Positions 18,982 through 27,629 of a DNA stretch of 64,000 nucleotides are shown in pieces. The notes beneath the pieces are model-generated. The model made no database searches. It had not been told where the DNA came from and saw only the letters and a program-made list of their open reading frames with translations. This DNA is from Chloroflexi bacterium HGW-Chloroflexi-4. Its GTDB lineage: Bacteria > Chloroflexota > Anaerolineae > Anaerolineales > Anaerolineaceae. The first letter of the stretch is position 1. Each line of letters begins with the position of its first letter. Location: contig PHBW01000002.1 in assembly GCA_002840715.1 (NCBI GenBank), positions 1 through 64,000 on the forward strand. The letters run 5' to 3'. The position numbers were made by a program, and so were the translations under genes.

Positions 18982-19382
18982 GGTTGCTCCTGAGAAATTA
19001 TGATAGTGATATGCAAGTGATTATAAAGCAATGAAGCATGAACACAATATGAATTATCTGAATAGACAAAAACGAACGGAAACAAAAGCTGTGCGGTAAA
19101 TGATGGGTAAATGGTTCGGTTCACACGTGCTTCCGCACAACCGATTGTTACTTTTAATAGAATTCAAGGGTGGTTGAATCGATTCAGACAAATTTCAGAG
19201 AGTTCATAATTAAGGCGAGGCTTATAAATATCATAAACAACTTTGGATTTTGTTGTATGAATTGAAAAAAGAATCAATAAATGATTGTGCTAAAATCAAA
19301 TAAGATTAGCATAATCACGAATCTCTTATACTAAATACATTGTTAAATCATCGATAGAATTTTTTGGTAAAAAAGGAGTTAA
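18982..19382. other. Divergent intergenic region, 401 bp, with a long inverted repeat
   Basis: No ORF of quality is present. The notable content is an imperfect 12-bp inverted repeat at 19282-19317 and a possible -10 (TATACT, 19327-19332) for the TspO-like gene. Confidence 0.5.
19282..19317. promoter_or_regulatory. Inverted repeat upstream of TspO-like gene, candidate operator
   Basis: Arms TGATTGTGCTAA and TTAGCATAATCA differ at one position and are separated by 12 nt. The right arm sits in the -35 area of a putative promoter with TATACT at 19327-19332. This placement suits a repressor or activator site for the gene starting at 19383. No T-run follows, so it is not a typical terminator. Confidence 0.5.
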
Positions 19383-20144
19383 ATGATGAACAAACGACAA
19401 TTTCTAAATATCTTGGGGTTGCTCTTTGCACTGTTTATGAATTACCTGGCCAATGCTTTGCCATTAAATGGCATCTCCACAGGAGAGATTAGCGACGCCA
19501 TTCCGGCTCTTTTTACTCCGGCTGGTTACGTTTTTGCCATTTGGGGAATCATTTATCTTGGTTTGATTGTATTTACCATCTTTCAGTCTTTACCCGCTCA
19601 TAAAAATAATCCGCGCGTTGAAAACATGGGGTATTGGTTTTTCATCTCCAACCTATTGAATGGTATATGGATTTTATTCTGGCATTTTGGATTGGTAGGT
19701 CTTTCCGTGCTGGTGATGCTGGGGTTACTCTACAGCCTTTTGAAGGTTTACACCAACAGTAAAATTGGCCTCGTTCGACCACACCGTCTGGAAACCTGGG
19801 CATTGGATATTCCCTTTGGTATCTATCTTGGTTGGATTTCTGTGGCAACTATTGCCAACATTTCTGCACTGGGAGTGGTCAACGGCTGGAATGGATTTGG
19901 CTTATCTCCAGTTTTTTGGACGATATCTGTAATCATCGTAGGCGTTTTGCTGGCTTTTTTCATGATCGTGCGTCGCAAAGAAATTGCCTATCCATTGGTA
20001 TTGGTTTGGGCTTTCGCTGGCATTTTCGTCGTGCGACAAGACATCCCCGCCGTGGGATTGACTGCAGCTGTGGCTGCAGCAGCCATTTTTGTCTTTCTAT
20101 TAGGTTATCAAATAAATCGATTTATAAAAAAAACATCCAACTAA
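19383..20144 (+). CDS. TspO/MBR-like tryptophan-rich membrane protein
   Basis: A 253-residue membrane protein with about eight hydrophobic segments. The first two thirds follow the TspO pattern: FTPAGYVFAIWGIIYLGLIV (near 39-58) matches the family P-x-x-x-x-x-x-W-x-x-I-Y motif, and GIWILFWHF gives the Trp-rich helix. Classical TspO is about 160 residues, so this belongs to the longer tryptophan-rich sensory branch with extra helices. The family binds tetrapyrroles, cholesterol-like lipids or isoprenoids. AAAGGAG precedes the ATG. It is followed by a steroid-reductase-like gene, which supports a lipid-related role (inference). Confidence 0.8.
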   Translation: MMNKRQFLNILGLLFALFMNYLANALPLNGISTGEISDAIPALFTPAGYVFAIWGIIYLGLIVFTIFQSLPAHKNNPRVENMGYWFFISNLLNGIWILFWHFGLVGLSVLVMLGLLYSLLKVYTNSKIGLVRPHRLETWALDIPFGIYLGWISVATIANISALGVVNGWNGFGLSPVFWTISVIIVGVLLAFFMIVRRKEIAYPLVLVWAFAGIFVVRQDIPAVGLTAAVAAAAIFVFLLGYQINRFIKKTSN

Positions 20145-20297
20145 ATCATTTTTTTATAAACAACTTGGTTGTCACCTGTTTTTTTGTTTTGGATTTTTAT
20201 AAATCTCTTGATCTCCTATTTTCCTGATCCTTGATCTTTTTCAATTTTTCAGTGCTAATACGTGATCTATAATTATTGGTAGCATAAGGGATAATGA

Positions 20298-21179
20298 ATG
20301 ATTACAAAATCGTCACTTAAAGGTGTACTTGGTTTTTTTATCGTTATATTGATTGGTATTGGGCTGGCGTTAGCAGGTAGCCTGCATGGTGCATCCGCAT
20401 TAGGGGTCCCAATTTTTGCACTAGCCGTGGGTCTCATATTCAGCATCCAGTGGCTGGTTTTTATTCCAGCCTTTGCCATGCAAACTGAAAAATTCTTTGA
20501 TATCACCGGCGCGTTAACGTATATCAGCGTCACACTTATAACGGTTTTGCTAAGCCCGAGTGTCGATACACGAGTCATACTTCTTCTCATCATGGTTACC
20601 ATTTGGGCAGCCCGATTAGGCATCTTTCTTCTCCGTCGTGTACACCAAACCGGAAAAGATGACCGTTTCGATGATATTAAAGCTAACTTTCTACGGTTCC
20701 TCACTACTTGGACCCTGCAAGGATTATGGGTAAGTTTTACCCTTGCCGCTGCACTGGCGGTCATCACTTCCACCACCAGGAAGCAATTGGATTTCTTTGC
20801 AATTATTGGTATCTTGATCTGGATGATCGGATTTGGAATTGAAGTAATAGCGGACGCACAGAAAGACCGTTTCCGAAAGGATCAGGCAAATAAAGGGCAA
20901 TTCATCCGAAGCGGATTGTGGTCACGTTCTCGCCACCCTAATTATTTTGGTGAAATTATCCTCTGGATTGGTGTCGCGGTCGTTGCACTTCCCATTCTGA
21001 AGGGTTGGCAATGGGTGACCCTCATCTCGCCGATCTTCGTAACCCTTCTACTTACCCGCATAAGTGGTGTGCCACTGCTAGAAAAGAAAGCTGACCAAAA
21101 ATGGGGTGGGCAAGAAGAATATGAGAAGTACAAAAAGGAAACTCCGGTACTTATTCCGCGGTTTTTTAACAAATCTTAA
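20298..21179 (+). CDS. DUF1295 protein, steroid 5-alpha-reductase-like
   Basis: A 293-residue integral membrane protein with about eight helices. The C-terminal domain is typical: GFGIEVIADAQKDRFRKD, then GLWSRSRHPNYFGEIILW (near 215-232), with the S-R-H-P-N-Y-F-G-E motif that binds NADPH in DUF1295 and steroid-5-alpha-reductase proteins. The predicted reaction is reduction of an enone double bond in a steroid-, fatty- or isoprenoid-type substrate. It lies between the TspO-like gene and the NTF2/SDR/CrtI-like series. The start ATG is at 20298; the nearby ATG at 20294 is out of frame. Confidence 0.85.
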   Translation: MITKSSLKGVLGFFIVILIGIGLALAGSLHGASALGVPIFALAVGLIFSIQWLVFIPAFAMQTEKFFDITGALTYISVTLITVLLSPSVDTRVILLLIMVTIWAARLGIFLLRRVHQTGKDDRFDDIKANFLRFLTTWTLQGLWVSFTLAAALAVITSTTRKQLDFFAIIGILIWMIGFGIEVIADAQKDRFRKDQANKGQFIRSGLWSRSRHPNYFGEIILWIGVAVVALPILKGWQWVTLISPIFVTLLLTRISGVPLLEKKADQKWGGQEEYEKYKKETPVLIPRFFNKS

Positions 21180-21432
21180 TTTTTTTGTCCTGCAAAAGAA
21201 AAAGCTCTATTATACTGAACACAGACAGCCTAATAATAAGACTTATGTTGTTCGTCCCTTATTTATAAGAGATCTGTTCTTTTTATTCGAAAGCTATCTC
21301 TCTGTTAGGATATAAACAAATAGAATATTCGGCTAATTGTATAAGCTTTAAATTAGGCTATTTTTTTTCATCATACTATAATTGAAATGGAAAGAATAAA
21401 AATCTTTACCGGTAATCGGAGAAAACACCAAT

Positions 21433-21867
21433 ATGGAAGCATTGACTGCCGAACGATTTAGAGAACTTTGGTCCCGCACCTACAACACTGAAGGAAAACC
21501 GGATTGGTCGCATATCTTTCCTTTTTATCATGAGGATATCATCTTTCAAGATAGCATTCAACGCATTGAGGGCATTGAAGCCTTTCGTGAGATGTGTGCA
21601 CGTCTCACCAAACGCTGCGAACAATTGAACATGGAGATTCTCTCTGTAGCAATGAATCCGGGCGAAATTCTCTTCGACTGGAAAATGGTGATGATGTTCA
21701 ACAAATATCCATCCACTCCTGTGTTTGGAGCATCCAAACTGACACTGGATTCTGATAACCGAATTATTCAGCAGCGTGATTACTTTGATCTATGGGGCGA
21801 TATTTTTAACGGAATTCCATACTTTAAGGGGCCGTATCGCAAGTTTTTGCGTAAGAAGTTTGGATAA
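21433..21867 (+). CDS. NTF2-like/SnoaL-type protein
   Basis: A 144-residue alpha+beta barrel candidate. FYHEDIIFQDSIQRIEG and later beta strands (EILFDWKMVMMF, VFGASKLTLD, RDYFDLW) match the NTF2-like/SnoaL pattern, a cone-shaped hydrophobic pocket used by ketosteroid isomerases, polyketide cyclases and binding proteins. No certain catalytic Asp/His pair can be named. Its stop is 2 nt before the SDR start, so the two are coupled, suggesting that the products act on one hydrophobic substrate. Confidence 0.72.
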   Translation: MEALTAERFRELWSRTYNTEGKPDWSHIFPFYHEDIIFQDSIQRIEGIEAFREMCARLTKRCEQLNMEILSVAMNPGEILFDWKMVMMFNKYPSTPVFGASKLTLDSDNRIIQQRDYFDLWGDIFNGIPYFKGPYRKFLRKKFG

Positions 21868-21869
21868 GG

Positions 21870-22793
21870 ATGACAAAGATGAAATGGCCTGATGAACTGA
21901 TTTTTATTCCAAACAGTTTAATGGAACAGAAAACGACTTCAGCTCGTATGGACGGCCGCCTATGCGTCATCACTGGTGCGACATCCGGTGTTGGCTATCA
22001 AGCGGCAAATCGGCTAGCTGAGGGTGGCGCGAATCTAGTTTTAGTATGCCGGAATGCAAATAAAAGCGCCAAGGTCAAAAGTGAACTGGAATCAAAACAC
22101 CAAACCAAAGTAAGCGTTATAATAGCGGATTTCTCTCACCTCTCTGAGGTAAGAAAGGCTGCCGCAGCCATTCTGGAGGAATTCCCAAAGATAGATGTGC
22201 TGATCAATAATGCAGGCATTCATAATACCAGGCGAAATCTCACCGTGGAAGGTCATGAAACCGTTTTTCATGTCAATCATCTGGCGTCATATTTGTTCAC
22301 CCGATTACTCCTGCCCAGAATACAAGCCAGTGCACCAGCGCGAATCATTCAAATCAATTCACAGGGTCATCGCTTCGGCGGTCTGGATTTAAACGATCTT
22401 AATTGGGATAAACGGAACTACCACGGACTTAAAGGTTACGGGGCGTCGAAGGTTGCCCAACTTCTCACGGTTTGGGAGTTAGCAGATAAGTTGAAAGGAA
22501 GCGGCGTCACGATCAATGCCATGCACCCGGGGGCGGTTCGCACCAATATAGGTATGAACAATAACCTGCTTTACCAATGGTACCAACGCTTTCTGCTCTG
22601 GCCGCTTCTGAAGGATCCCAAAATTTCTGGTGAAGCGATTTATTATCTCGCAGCAGCACCTGAAATGGCTGAAGTGAGCGGCCGCTTTTTCAACCTGACC
22701 ATCGACGAAAAGCCTGCTGTGCACGCTCTTGATCGTGATCTTGGAAAACGGGTTTGGGAGATCAGTGAAAAACTAACCAGTCTTTATCAATAG
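21870..22793 (+). CDS. Short-chain dehydrogenase/reductase, retinol dehydrogenase-like
   Basis: A 307-residue classical SDR. The cofactor motif TGATSGVG is at about residues 35-42, VLVCRN gives the NADP-favouring Arg after strand two, NNAG is near 112, the catalytic Ser is in INSQGHRF and the catalytic Tyr/Lys are in YGASKVAQ. Sequence style is that of retinol-dehydrogenase/WW-domain oxidoreductases, which act on hydrophobic alcohols and ketones. An N-terminal extension of about 30 residues precedes the Rossmann fold. It is coupled to the NTF2-like gene upstream and is followed after about 50 nt by the FAD enzyme. Confidence 0.88.
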   Translation: MTKMKWPDELIFIPNSLMEQKTTSARMDGRLCVITGATSGVGYQAANRLAEGGANLVLVCRNANKSAKVKSELESKHQTKVSVIIADFSHLSEVRKAAAAILEEFPKIDVLINNAGIHNTRRNLTVEGHETVFHVNHLASYLFTRLLLPRIQASAPARIIQINSQGHRFGGLDLNDLNWDKRNYHGLKGYGASKVAQLLTVWELADKLKGSGVTINAMHPGAVRTNIGMNNNLLYQWYQRFLLWPLLKDPKISGEAIYYLAAAPEMAEVSGRFFNLTIDEKPAVHALDRDLGKRVWEISEKLTSLYQ

Positions 22794-22843
22794 GCAGTCT
22801 TATTCATCATATCTTCAACTTTTAGCCAGTAGAGGGAACTAAT

Positions 22844-24418
22844 ATGAAATACGATGTGATTATTATTGGCGGAGGGATTGCAGGTCTGACATCGGCAGCT
22901 TTCATCGCAAAGGCAGGTCGATCTGTATTACTTTGTGAAAAAGAACCTGCCTGCGGCGGATTGTTGAATACATTTGAACGAGATGGTTTTTTCTTTGATG
23001 GGGGGATTAGAGCCACAGAGAATTCGGGGGTCTTATTCCCCATGCTTAATAAGCTCGACCTTAAGATTGATTTTGTACCCAACAAGATTTCGGTGGGGGT
23101 TGAAGACCGTGTGATCCGCATCAACGACACAGGAGCGGTGGAGACTTATCAAGACCTGCTCAACGATTTTTATCCAGAAAACAAACATGAAATTGGCGAG
23201 ATTATTAATCAAATCAAGAAAATCATGGCTTACATGGAAGTTCAATACGGCATTGATAATCCGATGTTCCTAGATATTAAGGAAGACCGGAATTACTTCA
23301 TCAAAGAAATACTTCCGTGGATGATGAAGTATGCTATAACGGCGCCCAAGATTTCAAAACTGCAGGAGCCGGTGGTTGATTTTTTGAGGCGGTACACTCA
23401 GAACCAAAGCCTGCTGGATATAATTTGCCAGCATTTTTTTCAGGAGACCCCTGCTTTCTTCGCATTGAGTTACGTCAAACTCTATCTTGAATATCAATAT
23501 CCGCTTGGCGGCATTGGCATGATTGTCAAGAAGATGGTTGAATACATTGAAAATCACGGAGGAATCATTAAAACAAATACCACGATAGTGTCAGTAGACC
23601 CTGAAAAGAAAATCGTTACAGAAAAAAATGGAGCCATTTATGAATACGATCGCTTGATCTGGGCTGCGGACCAGAAAGCACTCTATCGCAGTATCGAAAT
23701 TGAGAAATTGGCTAATGAGAATGTAAAAAATGCCATCTCAAGCCGAAAAGCATTGATCGAAGACAAAACCGGCAATGATTCTGTTCTCACGCTTTTTCTG
23801 GCTTTGAATCGTGAACCGGAGTATTTTGCCAGGATCGCCAGTGAGCATTTCTTTTACACACCTTCAAAGATCGGCCTGGCCCAAGCTGGACCACTCCCGC
23901 TGGACGGCGATCAAAAGACTATAAAAAAATGGCTGGAAGATTTTTTTGCCTTGACCACTTATGAAATATCCTGCCCTGTGATGCGGGACGCCACCATGGC
24001 CCCTAGGGGTAAAACCGGATTGATAATAAGCACCTTGTTCGACTATTCACTCACAAAAAAGATAGATGCACAGGGATGGTACGATGAGTTCAAGACGCTA
24101 TGTGAGACATTAATGATCAAGAATCTTGAAAACTCGATCTATCCGCATATTGAAGATGCAGTCATACTAAAGTTTTCATCCACTCCATTGACCCTAGCCA
24201 AAACGGCAGGCAACACCGACGGGGCAATTGTTGGCTGGGCGTTTAATAATAAGCCTGTGCCGGCAGAGAGCAGAATACCCAAAATATTACAAGCCGTCAA
24301 AACCCCGGTCCCGGGTGTTTTACAGGCTGGTCAATGGACTTACAGCCCAGCTGGCCTGCCCATCTCAATTCTGACTGGCAAGATTGCCGCAGATCAGGTG
24401 ATTAAGGATTTGAAGTAA
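22844..24418 (+). CDS. FAD-dependent oxidoreductase, phytoene desaturase/retinol saturase-like
   Basis: A 524-residue protein. The N-terminal dinucleotide motif is VIIIGGGIAGLTSAAFIAKA (residues 5-24) followed by the conserved acidic LCEKE; GGLLNTFERDGFFFDGGI matches the CrtI/CrtN/retinol-saturase family. The C-terminal GQWTYSPAGLPISILTGK is the second FAD-binding segment. The family desaturates, saturates or isomerises polyenes. No phytoene synthase or other carotenoid gene is near, so carotenoid synthesis is not shown. The company of an SDR, an NTF2-like protein and a DUF1295 reductase suggests a small redox pathway on a hydrophobic isoprenoid or steroid-like molecule (inference). Confidence 0.85.
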   Translation: MKYDVIIIGGGIAGLTSAAFIAKAGRSVLLCEKEPACGGLLNTFERDGFFFDGGIRATENSGVLFPMLNKLDLKIDFVPNKISVGVEDRVIRINDTGAVETYQDLLNDFYPENKHEIGEIINQIKKIMAYMEVQYGIDNPMFLDIKEDRNYFIKEILPWMMKYAITAPKISKLQEPVVDFLRRYTQNQSLLDIICQHFFQETPAFFALSYVKLYLEYQYPLGGIGMIVKKMVEYIENHGGIIKTNTTIVSVDPEKKIVTEKNGAIYEYDRLIWAADQKALYRSIEIEKLANENVKNAISSRKALIEDKTGNDSVLTLFLALNREPEYFARIASEHFFYTPSKIGLAQAGPLPLDGDQKTIKKWLEDFFALTTYEISCPVMRDATMAPRGKTGLIISTLFDYSLTKKIDAQGWYDEFKTLCETLMIKNLENSIYPHIEDAVILKFSSTPLTLAKTAGNTDGAIVGWAFNNKPVPAESRIPKILQAVKTPVPGVLQAGQWTYSPAGLPISILTGKIAADQVIKDLK

Positions 24419-24449
24419 GTAGATAATTGTGACCATAAAGTGGTGAAAT

Positions 24450-24472
24450 ATAAACCCACTATGTAGGTTTAT
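24450..24472. terminator. Weak hairpin after the FAD oxidoreductase
   Basis: ATAAACC and GGTTTAT form a 7-bp stem around a 9-nt loop, about 30 nt past the stop. The following T-run is poor, so termination is possible but unproven. Confidence 0.35.
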
Positions 24473-24540
24473 TGATTTGTATTGAATTGAATATAAAAAC
24501 CAATAAGACAATTTTACATCTTGGCAAAATATTTTGACTG

Positions 24541-24570
24541 TTCTCTACTCTCTACTCTCGACTCTCGACA
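24541..24570. repeat. Short CTCTACT/CTCGACT tandem repeat
   Basis: A low-complexity run of about four 7-nt units (variants of CTCTACT and CTCGACT) abuts the stop codon of the SIS gene. It is too short for a CRISPR and has no spacers. Such pyrimidine-rich repeats may be dispersed elsewhere in the genome. Confidence 0.5.
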
Positions 24571-24571
24571 C

Positions 24572-25609
24572 TTATTCCGTCTCTGTCACCTTGTGGATGA
24601 TGCGGGGCTGCTCGGGGTTGTAGCCTTTGACGACGGTCAGGTGATAGGCGAAGAGCTGACCGGCAACAATCGCGGGGATGGGGCTGAGCCACTCAGGCAG
24701 ATCCGCTGGCAGCGGCAGGGCAACCTCAGCCAGGTTTAACGCGCGCTGGTCGTTTGAGATGATGACCATTTCGGCCTTCAATTCATTTTTAAGTTTAAGC
24801 ATCATTTCAAGCATGGAATCAAAGACCATGCCTTTGGGTGCAACTGCCATAACCGGAAAGCCCTGGTCCACGATGGCAATGGGTCCGTGGGCGAAATCAG
24901 CGGATGAGTAAGGTTCCGCACCGATGTAAGTCAACTCTTTTAGCTTTATGGCCCATTCAAAAGCGGTGGCGTAATTGTATCCACGGCCGAGCACGACGCA
25001 CTGCTGCATGTAGCGGTAGCGCTGCGCGGCAGCAGCAATGGCGCCATCCAGTTTGAGCACTTCCTCCACCCAACCGGCGACCTTTGCTAACTGATCCCAA
25101 GCGGAGGAATCCCCTTTGAGCGCGGTGGATAGCATGGCTATGGTCATGAGTTCGGCAGTGTAAGTCTTGGTGGCAGCCACCGCTTTTTCGGGTGCGGCCT
25201 GAAGGTCGAGGACGAGATCTGCGGCGTTTGCCAGGGGCGAGCCGGGGATGTTGGTCAGTGCTAAAGTGAGGCATCCCTGTTTTTGGCCTTCGGTCAACAC
25301 ACTGACGATATCGGGCGACTGCCCGGATTGCGAGATGCCGATCACAAGAGCGTTGTGCAATCTGGGCGGTGTGTGATAAAAAGTAAACAGTGAGGGGGTG
25401 GCTAATGCGAGAGGTAGGCCATTCACCCCCCCCAACAAGTAATTGGCATAACGACCTGCATTATCCGAAGTACCGCGGGCAGCCAAAAAAACAAACTCTA
25501 CATTCCGTTTGAGGATCTCGTTTGCGGCGAACTCAACTGCTCTACGTTGGTCTTTAAGCATTGCGCTCAAACGGTCTGGCTGTTCAAGAATTTCGGAATG
25601 TAAAGTCAT
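24572..25609 (-). CDS. SIS-domain amino-sugar phosphate deaminase/isomerase (GlmS-like isomerase half)
   Basis: A 345-residue protein of two SIS domains. ARGTSDNAGRYANYLLG (near 44-60) and GISQSGQSPDIVSVL (near 91-105) form the sugar-phosphate site of the GlmS isomerase domain, and the ending QPRIIHKVTETE resembles the GlmS C-terminal loop. The N-terminal glutaminase domain of GlmS is absent, so the likely reaction is catabolic: glucosamine-6-phosphate to fructose-6-phosphate plus ammonia (NagB-II type). It is divergent from the LacI/GH4/kinase/ChbG operon and would complete that pathway. AGGAG precedes the ATG. An AgaS- or FrlB-like specificity is an alternative. Confidence 0.82.
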   Translation of the reverse strand: MTLHSEILEQPDRLSAMLKDQRRAVEFAANEILKRNVEFVFLAARGTSDNAGRYANYLLGGVNGLPLALATPSLFTFYHTPPRLHNALVIGISQSGQSPDIVSVLTEGQKQGCLTLALTNIPGSPLANAADLVLDLQAAPEKAVAATKTYTAELMTIAMLSTALKGDSSAWDQLAKVAGWVEEVLKLDGAIAAAAQRYRYMQQCVVLGRGYNYATAFEWAIKLKELTYIGAEPYSSADFAHGPIAIVDQGFPVMAVAPKGMVFDSMLEMMLKLKNELKAEMVIISNDQRALNLAEVALPLPADLPEWLSPIPAIVAGQLFAYHLTVVKGYNPEQPRIIHKVTETE

Positions 25610-25644
25610 GATTACTCCTGTTACATTAAGATTTTTGCCCCCAA

Positions 25645-26391
25645 TTAAGGAGCAATTGAAGCACTGTCAACCACCACTTTACAGGTCGGGTTTATTACCT
25701 GACGGTAGCTGACCCAAAGCCAGAAATTCGCCTTGGAGCCTGGACCGATCACCATGGCATCAGGAAGCCCCTGGCTGATCATCAACAAATTTCCGTCACT
25801 GGCGTAAAGTTCAGCCTGCAGCATAATATTTTCAACAGAATACTTGGCACTCATGTTGGTGACTGTTCCATAAAAATAATAATCAAATGTAGGAGAATAA
25901 TAACAATTATTTTCTGAATAATCTATACGCAGACTTTCTTTTGCCAATTGATCCCAATCGGTAGGAACATCAGTCGCTACTGTAAAATCTTCGACAGATA
26001 ATGTAGGCAATTCTTCTGGTGCTTCAGTGACCAACTCAACGATGGGAGTGGGAACCATGAGGGTTGCGGTCAGAATCGGTTCCACTTTCGGAAGCATGCT
26101 GATCTCTTTTCGTGCGCTTTTGCTTATCAACATTGAGATCACGATCACTGTGAGCAGCACAACGACCCCTACCAGTGAAAAAGCAATTATTTTATTCCAG
26201 TTTGTTGAAGATTTTATTGAAGATGTATTCTGATAAATCGGGTTATAGACTGGCGGGATGGAGGGCAAAACCGGCGGTTGAGCACTAGGTTGGTTTGTAA
26301 ATCCCAGTGGTTTTCCACATTTGCTGCAAAATTGAGCGTCTGAATTCAAGGCATTACCGCAATACTGACAAAACGAAGGACGATCAGACAT
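25645..26391 (-). CDS. Zinc-ribbon membrane-anchored protein
   Basis: A 248-residue protein. Residues 8-25 hold a zinc ribbon with Cys8, Cys11, Cys22 and Cys25 (FCQYCG ... FCSKCGKPLG). A Pro-rich linker leads to one transmembrane helix near 69-90 (IIAFSLVGVVVLLTVIVISM). The extracytoplasmic half contains a beta-sandwich segment with FYGTVTNMSAKYSVENIML, similar to FxLYD/DUF3426-type domains. It may be an envelope sensor or scaffold; no role is known. It lies 35 nt upstream of the SIS gene on the same strand, so both may share a transcript, but a functional link is unclear. Confidence 0.72.
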   Translation of the reverse strand: MSDRPSFCQYCGNALNSDAQFCSKCGKPLGFTNQPSAQPPVLPSIPPVYNPIYQNTSSIKSSTNWNKIIAFSLVGVVVLLTVIVISMLISKSARKEISMLPKVEPILTATLMVPTPIVELVTEAPEELPTLSVEDFTVATDVPTDWDQLAKESLRIDYSENNCYYSPTFDYYFYGTVTNMSAKYSVENIMLQAELYASDGNLLMISQGLPDAMVIGPGSKANFWLWVSYRQVINPTCKVVVDSASIAP

Positions 26392-26476
26392 ACTTCACCT
26401 CGATGAAAATGTGATGGAAATCACCTAGTATACAACCATTGTTTTCAATTTTGAAGGTAAATCTCCTGATTGCCAC

Positions 26477-26505
26477 TTGACAAACCAACCTTTACTTTGT
26501 ATTAT
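26477..26505 (+). promoter_or_regulatory. Near-consensus sigma-70 promoter for the amino-sugar operon
   Basis: TTGACA at 26477-26482 and TATTAT at 26500-26505 are separated by exactly 17 nt. The predicted start of transcription (about 26511-26513) falls inside the LacI-type operator that follows. Confidence 0.8.
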
Positions 26506-26530
26506 GTAACCGGTTACTGAAACCGGTTAC
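26506..26530 (+). promoter_or_regulatory. Two tandem LacI-family operators
   Basis: GTAACCGGTTAC at 26506-26517 is a perfect palindrome with the central CCGG typical of LacI-family sites. GAAACCGGTTAC at 26519-26530 is a second near-identical copy, spaced 13 nt centre to centre. They start immediately downstream of the -10 element, so binding by the regulator encoded at 26548 should block transcription of its own operon. Confidence 0.8.
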
Positions 26531-26547
26531 ATTTAGAGGTATTATAC

Positions 26548-27573
26548 ATGACAACTTCCAGAAACGCCAGTACGATTCGAGATGTCGCACGCCTTGCCGG
26601 TGTCTCGGTGGCCACCATCAGCCGTTATCTCAATAACTCAGCACCGCTTTCTGCAGATACAGCCGAGCGAGTGCAAACCGCCATGACCGAGCTGGATTTT
26701 TCACCCCACCCCGCCGCGCGCAGCCTGGCCAGCAACAAGACCAACGCCATCGGCCTGGTGTTAACTGAAATCGGCGGTGAATTTTACACACCCCTTCTGC
26801 GCGGCATCGAATCGGTCACCAGCGCCGAAGGGTTTGACCTGCTGATCCACTCCACCAAAACCAAAGCCCCACCATCTGGCCCCATCAAACGCCGTCCGCT
26901 GAGTGAGAACAATACTGATGGATTATTAGTCTTTATCGACGCATTGGATGAAGTCGAACTCATTCGCCTGAAGAAGGTAAAATTCCCGGTGGTACTGATC
27001 CATCAATCCTCACCCAAGGGGCTCGAAATCCCAATGGTGACCATAGAGAATCAGTCAGGCAGCCAAAAGGTTGTGGATCATTTGATTGAAGAGCACAACT
27101 GTAAGAAGATTGCCTTTATTCAAGGTCCAGCTAATAATGAAGATTCGAAAGGGCGTGAAAAAGGCTACAGACTCTCGCTTAAAAATCACGGAATATCCTT
27201 TGACCCCAACCTTGTGGTTATAGGCGGATTTGAATCCGCCCAGGCGTACGAGGCTGTCAGGAAACTGATCAAAAGAGGGATTTCCTTCGACGCGATCTTT
27301 ACCGGTGACGATGACAATGCTATCGGGGTGATCCAGGCGCTTAATGAAGCCAGCAGGCGCATCCCCGAAGATGTGGCGGTGGCGGGCTTCGATGATTCGC
27401 TTTTTGCACGCTTATTAACGCCGCCCTTAACTACAGTCAAGGCACCCAACGAACAAGTGGGTGCGGAGGCAACCCGCCAATTGATCAAGTTGATCCGCGG
27501 AGAAAGCGCCACGCTGCAGACTGTATTACCGGTAGAAATGATCATCCGTCGTTCTTGTGGATGCAAACAATAA
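26548..27573 (+). CDS. LacI family transcriptional regulator
   Basis: A 341-residue repressor. The helix-turn-helix and hinge are at residues 10-60 (TIRDVARLAGVSVATISRYL), followed by a periplasmic-binding-protein-like effector domain with FIQGPANNEDSKGREKGYRL and FTGDDDNAIGVIQAL. The C-terminus ends in a Cys pair (RRSCGCKQ). Being first in an operon with a 6-phospho-glycosidase, GlcNAc kinase and ChbG deacetylase, it probably senses an amino-sugar or chitobiose-type intermediate (inference). AGAGGT lies before the ATG. The tandem palindromes directly upstream are the obvious autoregulatory sites. Confidence 0.9.
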   Translation: MTTSRNASTIRDVARLAGVSVATISRYLNNSAPLSADTAERVQTAMTELDFSPHPAARSLASNKTNAIGLVLTEIGGEFYTPLLRGIESVTSAEGFDLLIHSTKTKAPPSGPIKRRPLSENNTDGLLVFIDALDEVELIRLKKVKFPVVLIHQSSPKGLEIPMVTIENQSGSQKVVDHLIEEHNCKKIAFIQGPANNEDSKGREKGYRLSLKNHGISFDPNLVVIGGFESAQAYEAVRKLIKRGISFDAIFTGDDDNAIGVIQALNEASRRIPEDVAVAGFDDSLFARLLTPPLTTVKAPNEQVGAEATRQLIKLIRGESATLQTVLPVEMIIRRSCGCKQ

Positions 27574-27629
27574 AAGTTATGGAATTCTCAACGAATATTA
27601 GAGAATCCAAACCAGAAAGGAAATCCAAA

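Noticed and set aside
22844..24418. Carotenoid biosynthesis gene crtI
   Set aside because: The family match is broad and no phytoene synthase, cyclase or geranylgeranyl synthase is nearby.
24541..24570. CRISPR-like repeat
   Set aside because: Units of 7 nt without spacers; no cas genes.
24572..25609. Glucosamine-6-phosphate synthase (glmS)
   Set aside because: The glutaminase domain is missing and the context is catabolic, so a deaminase/isomerase is the better call.
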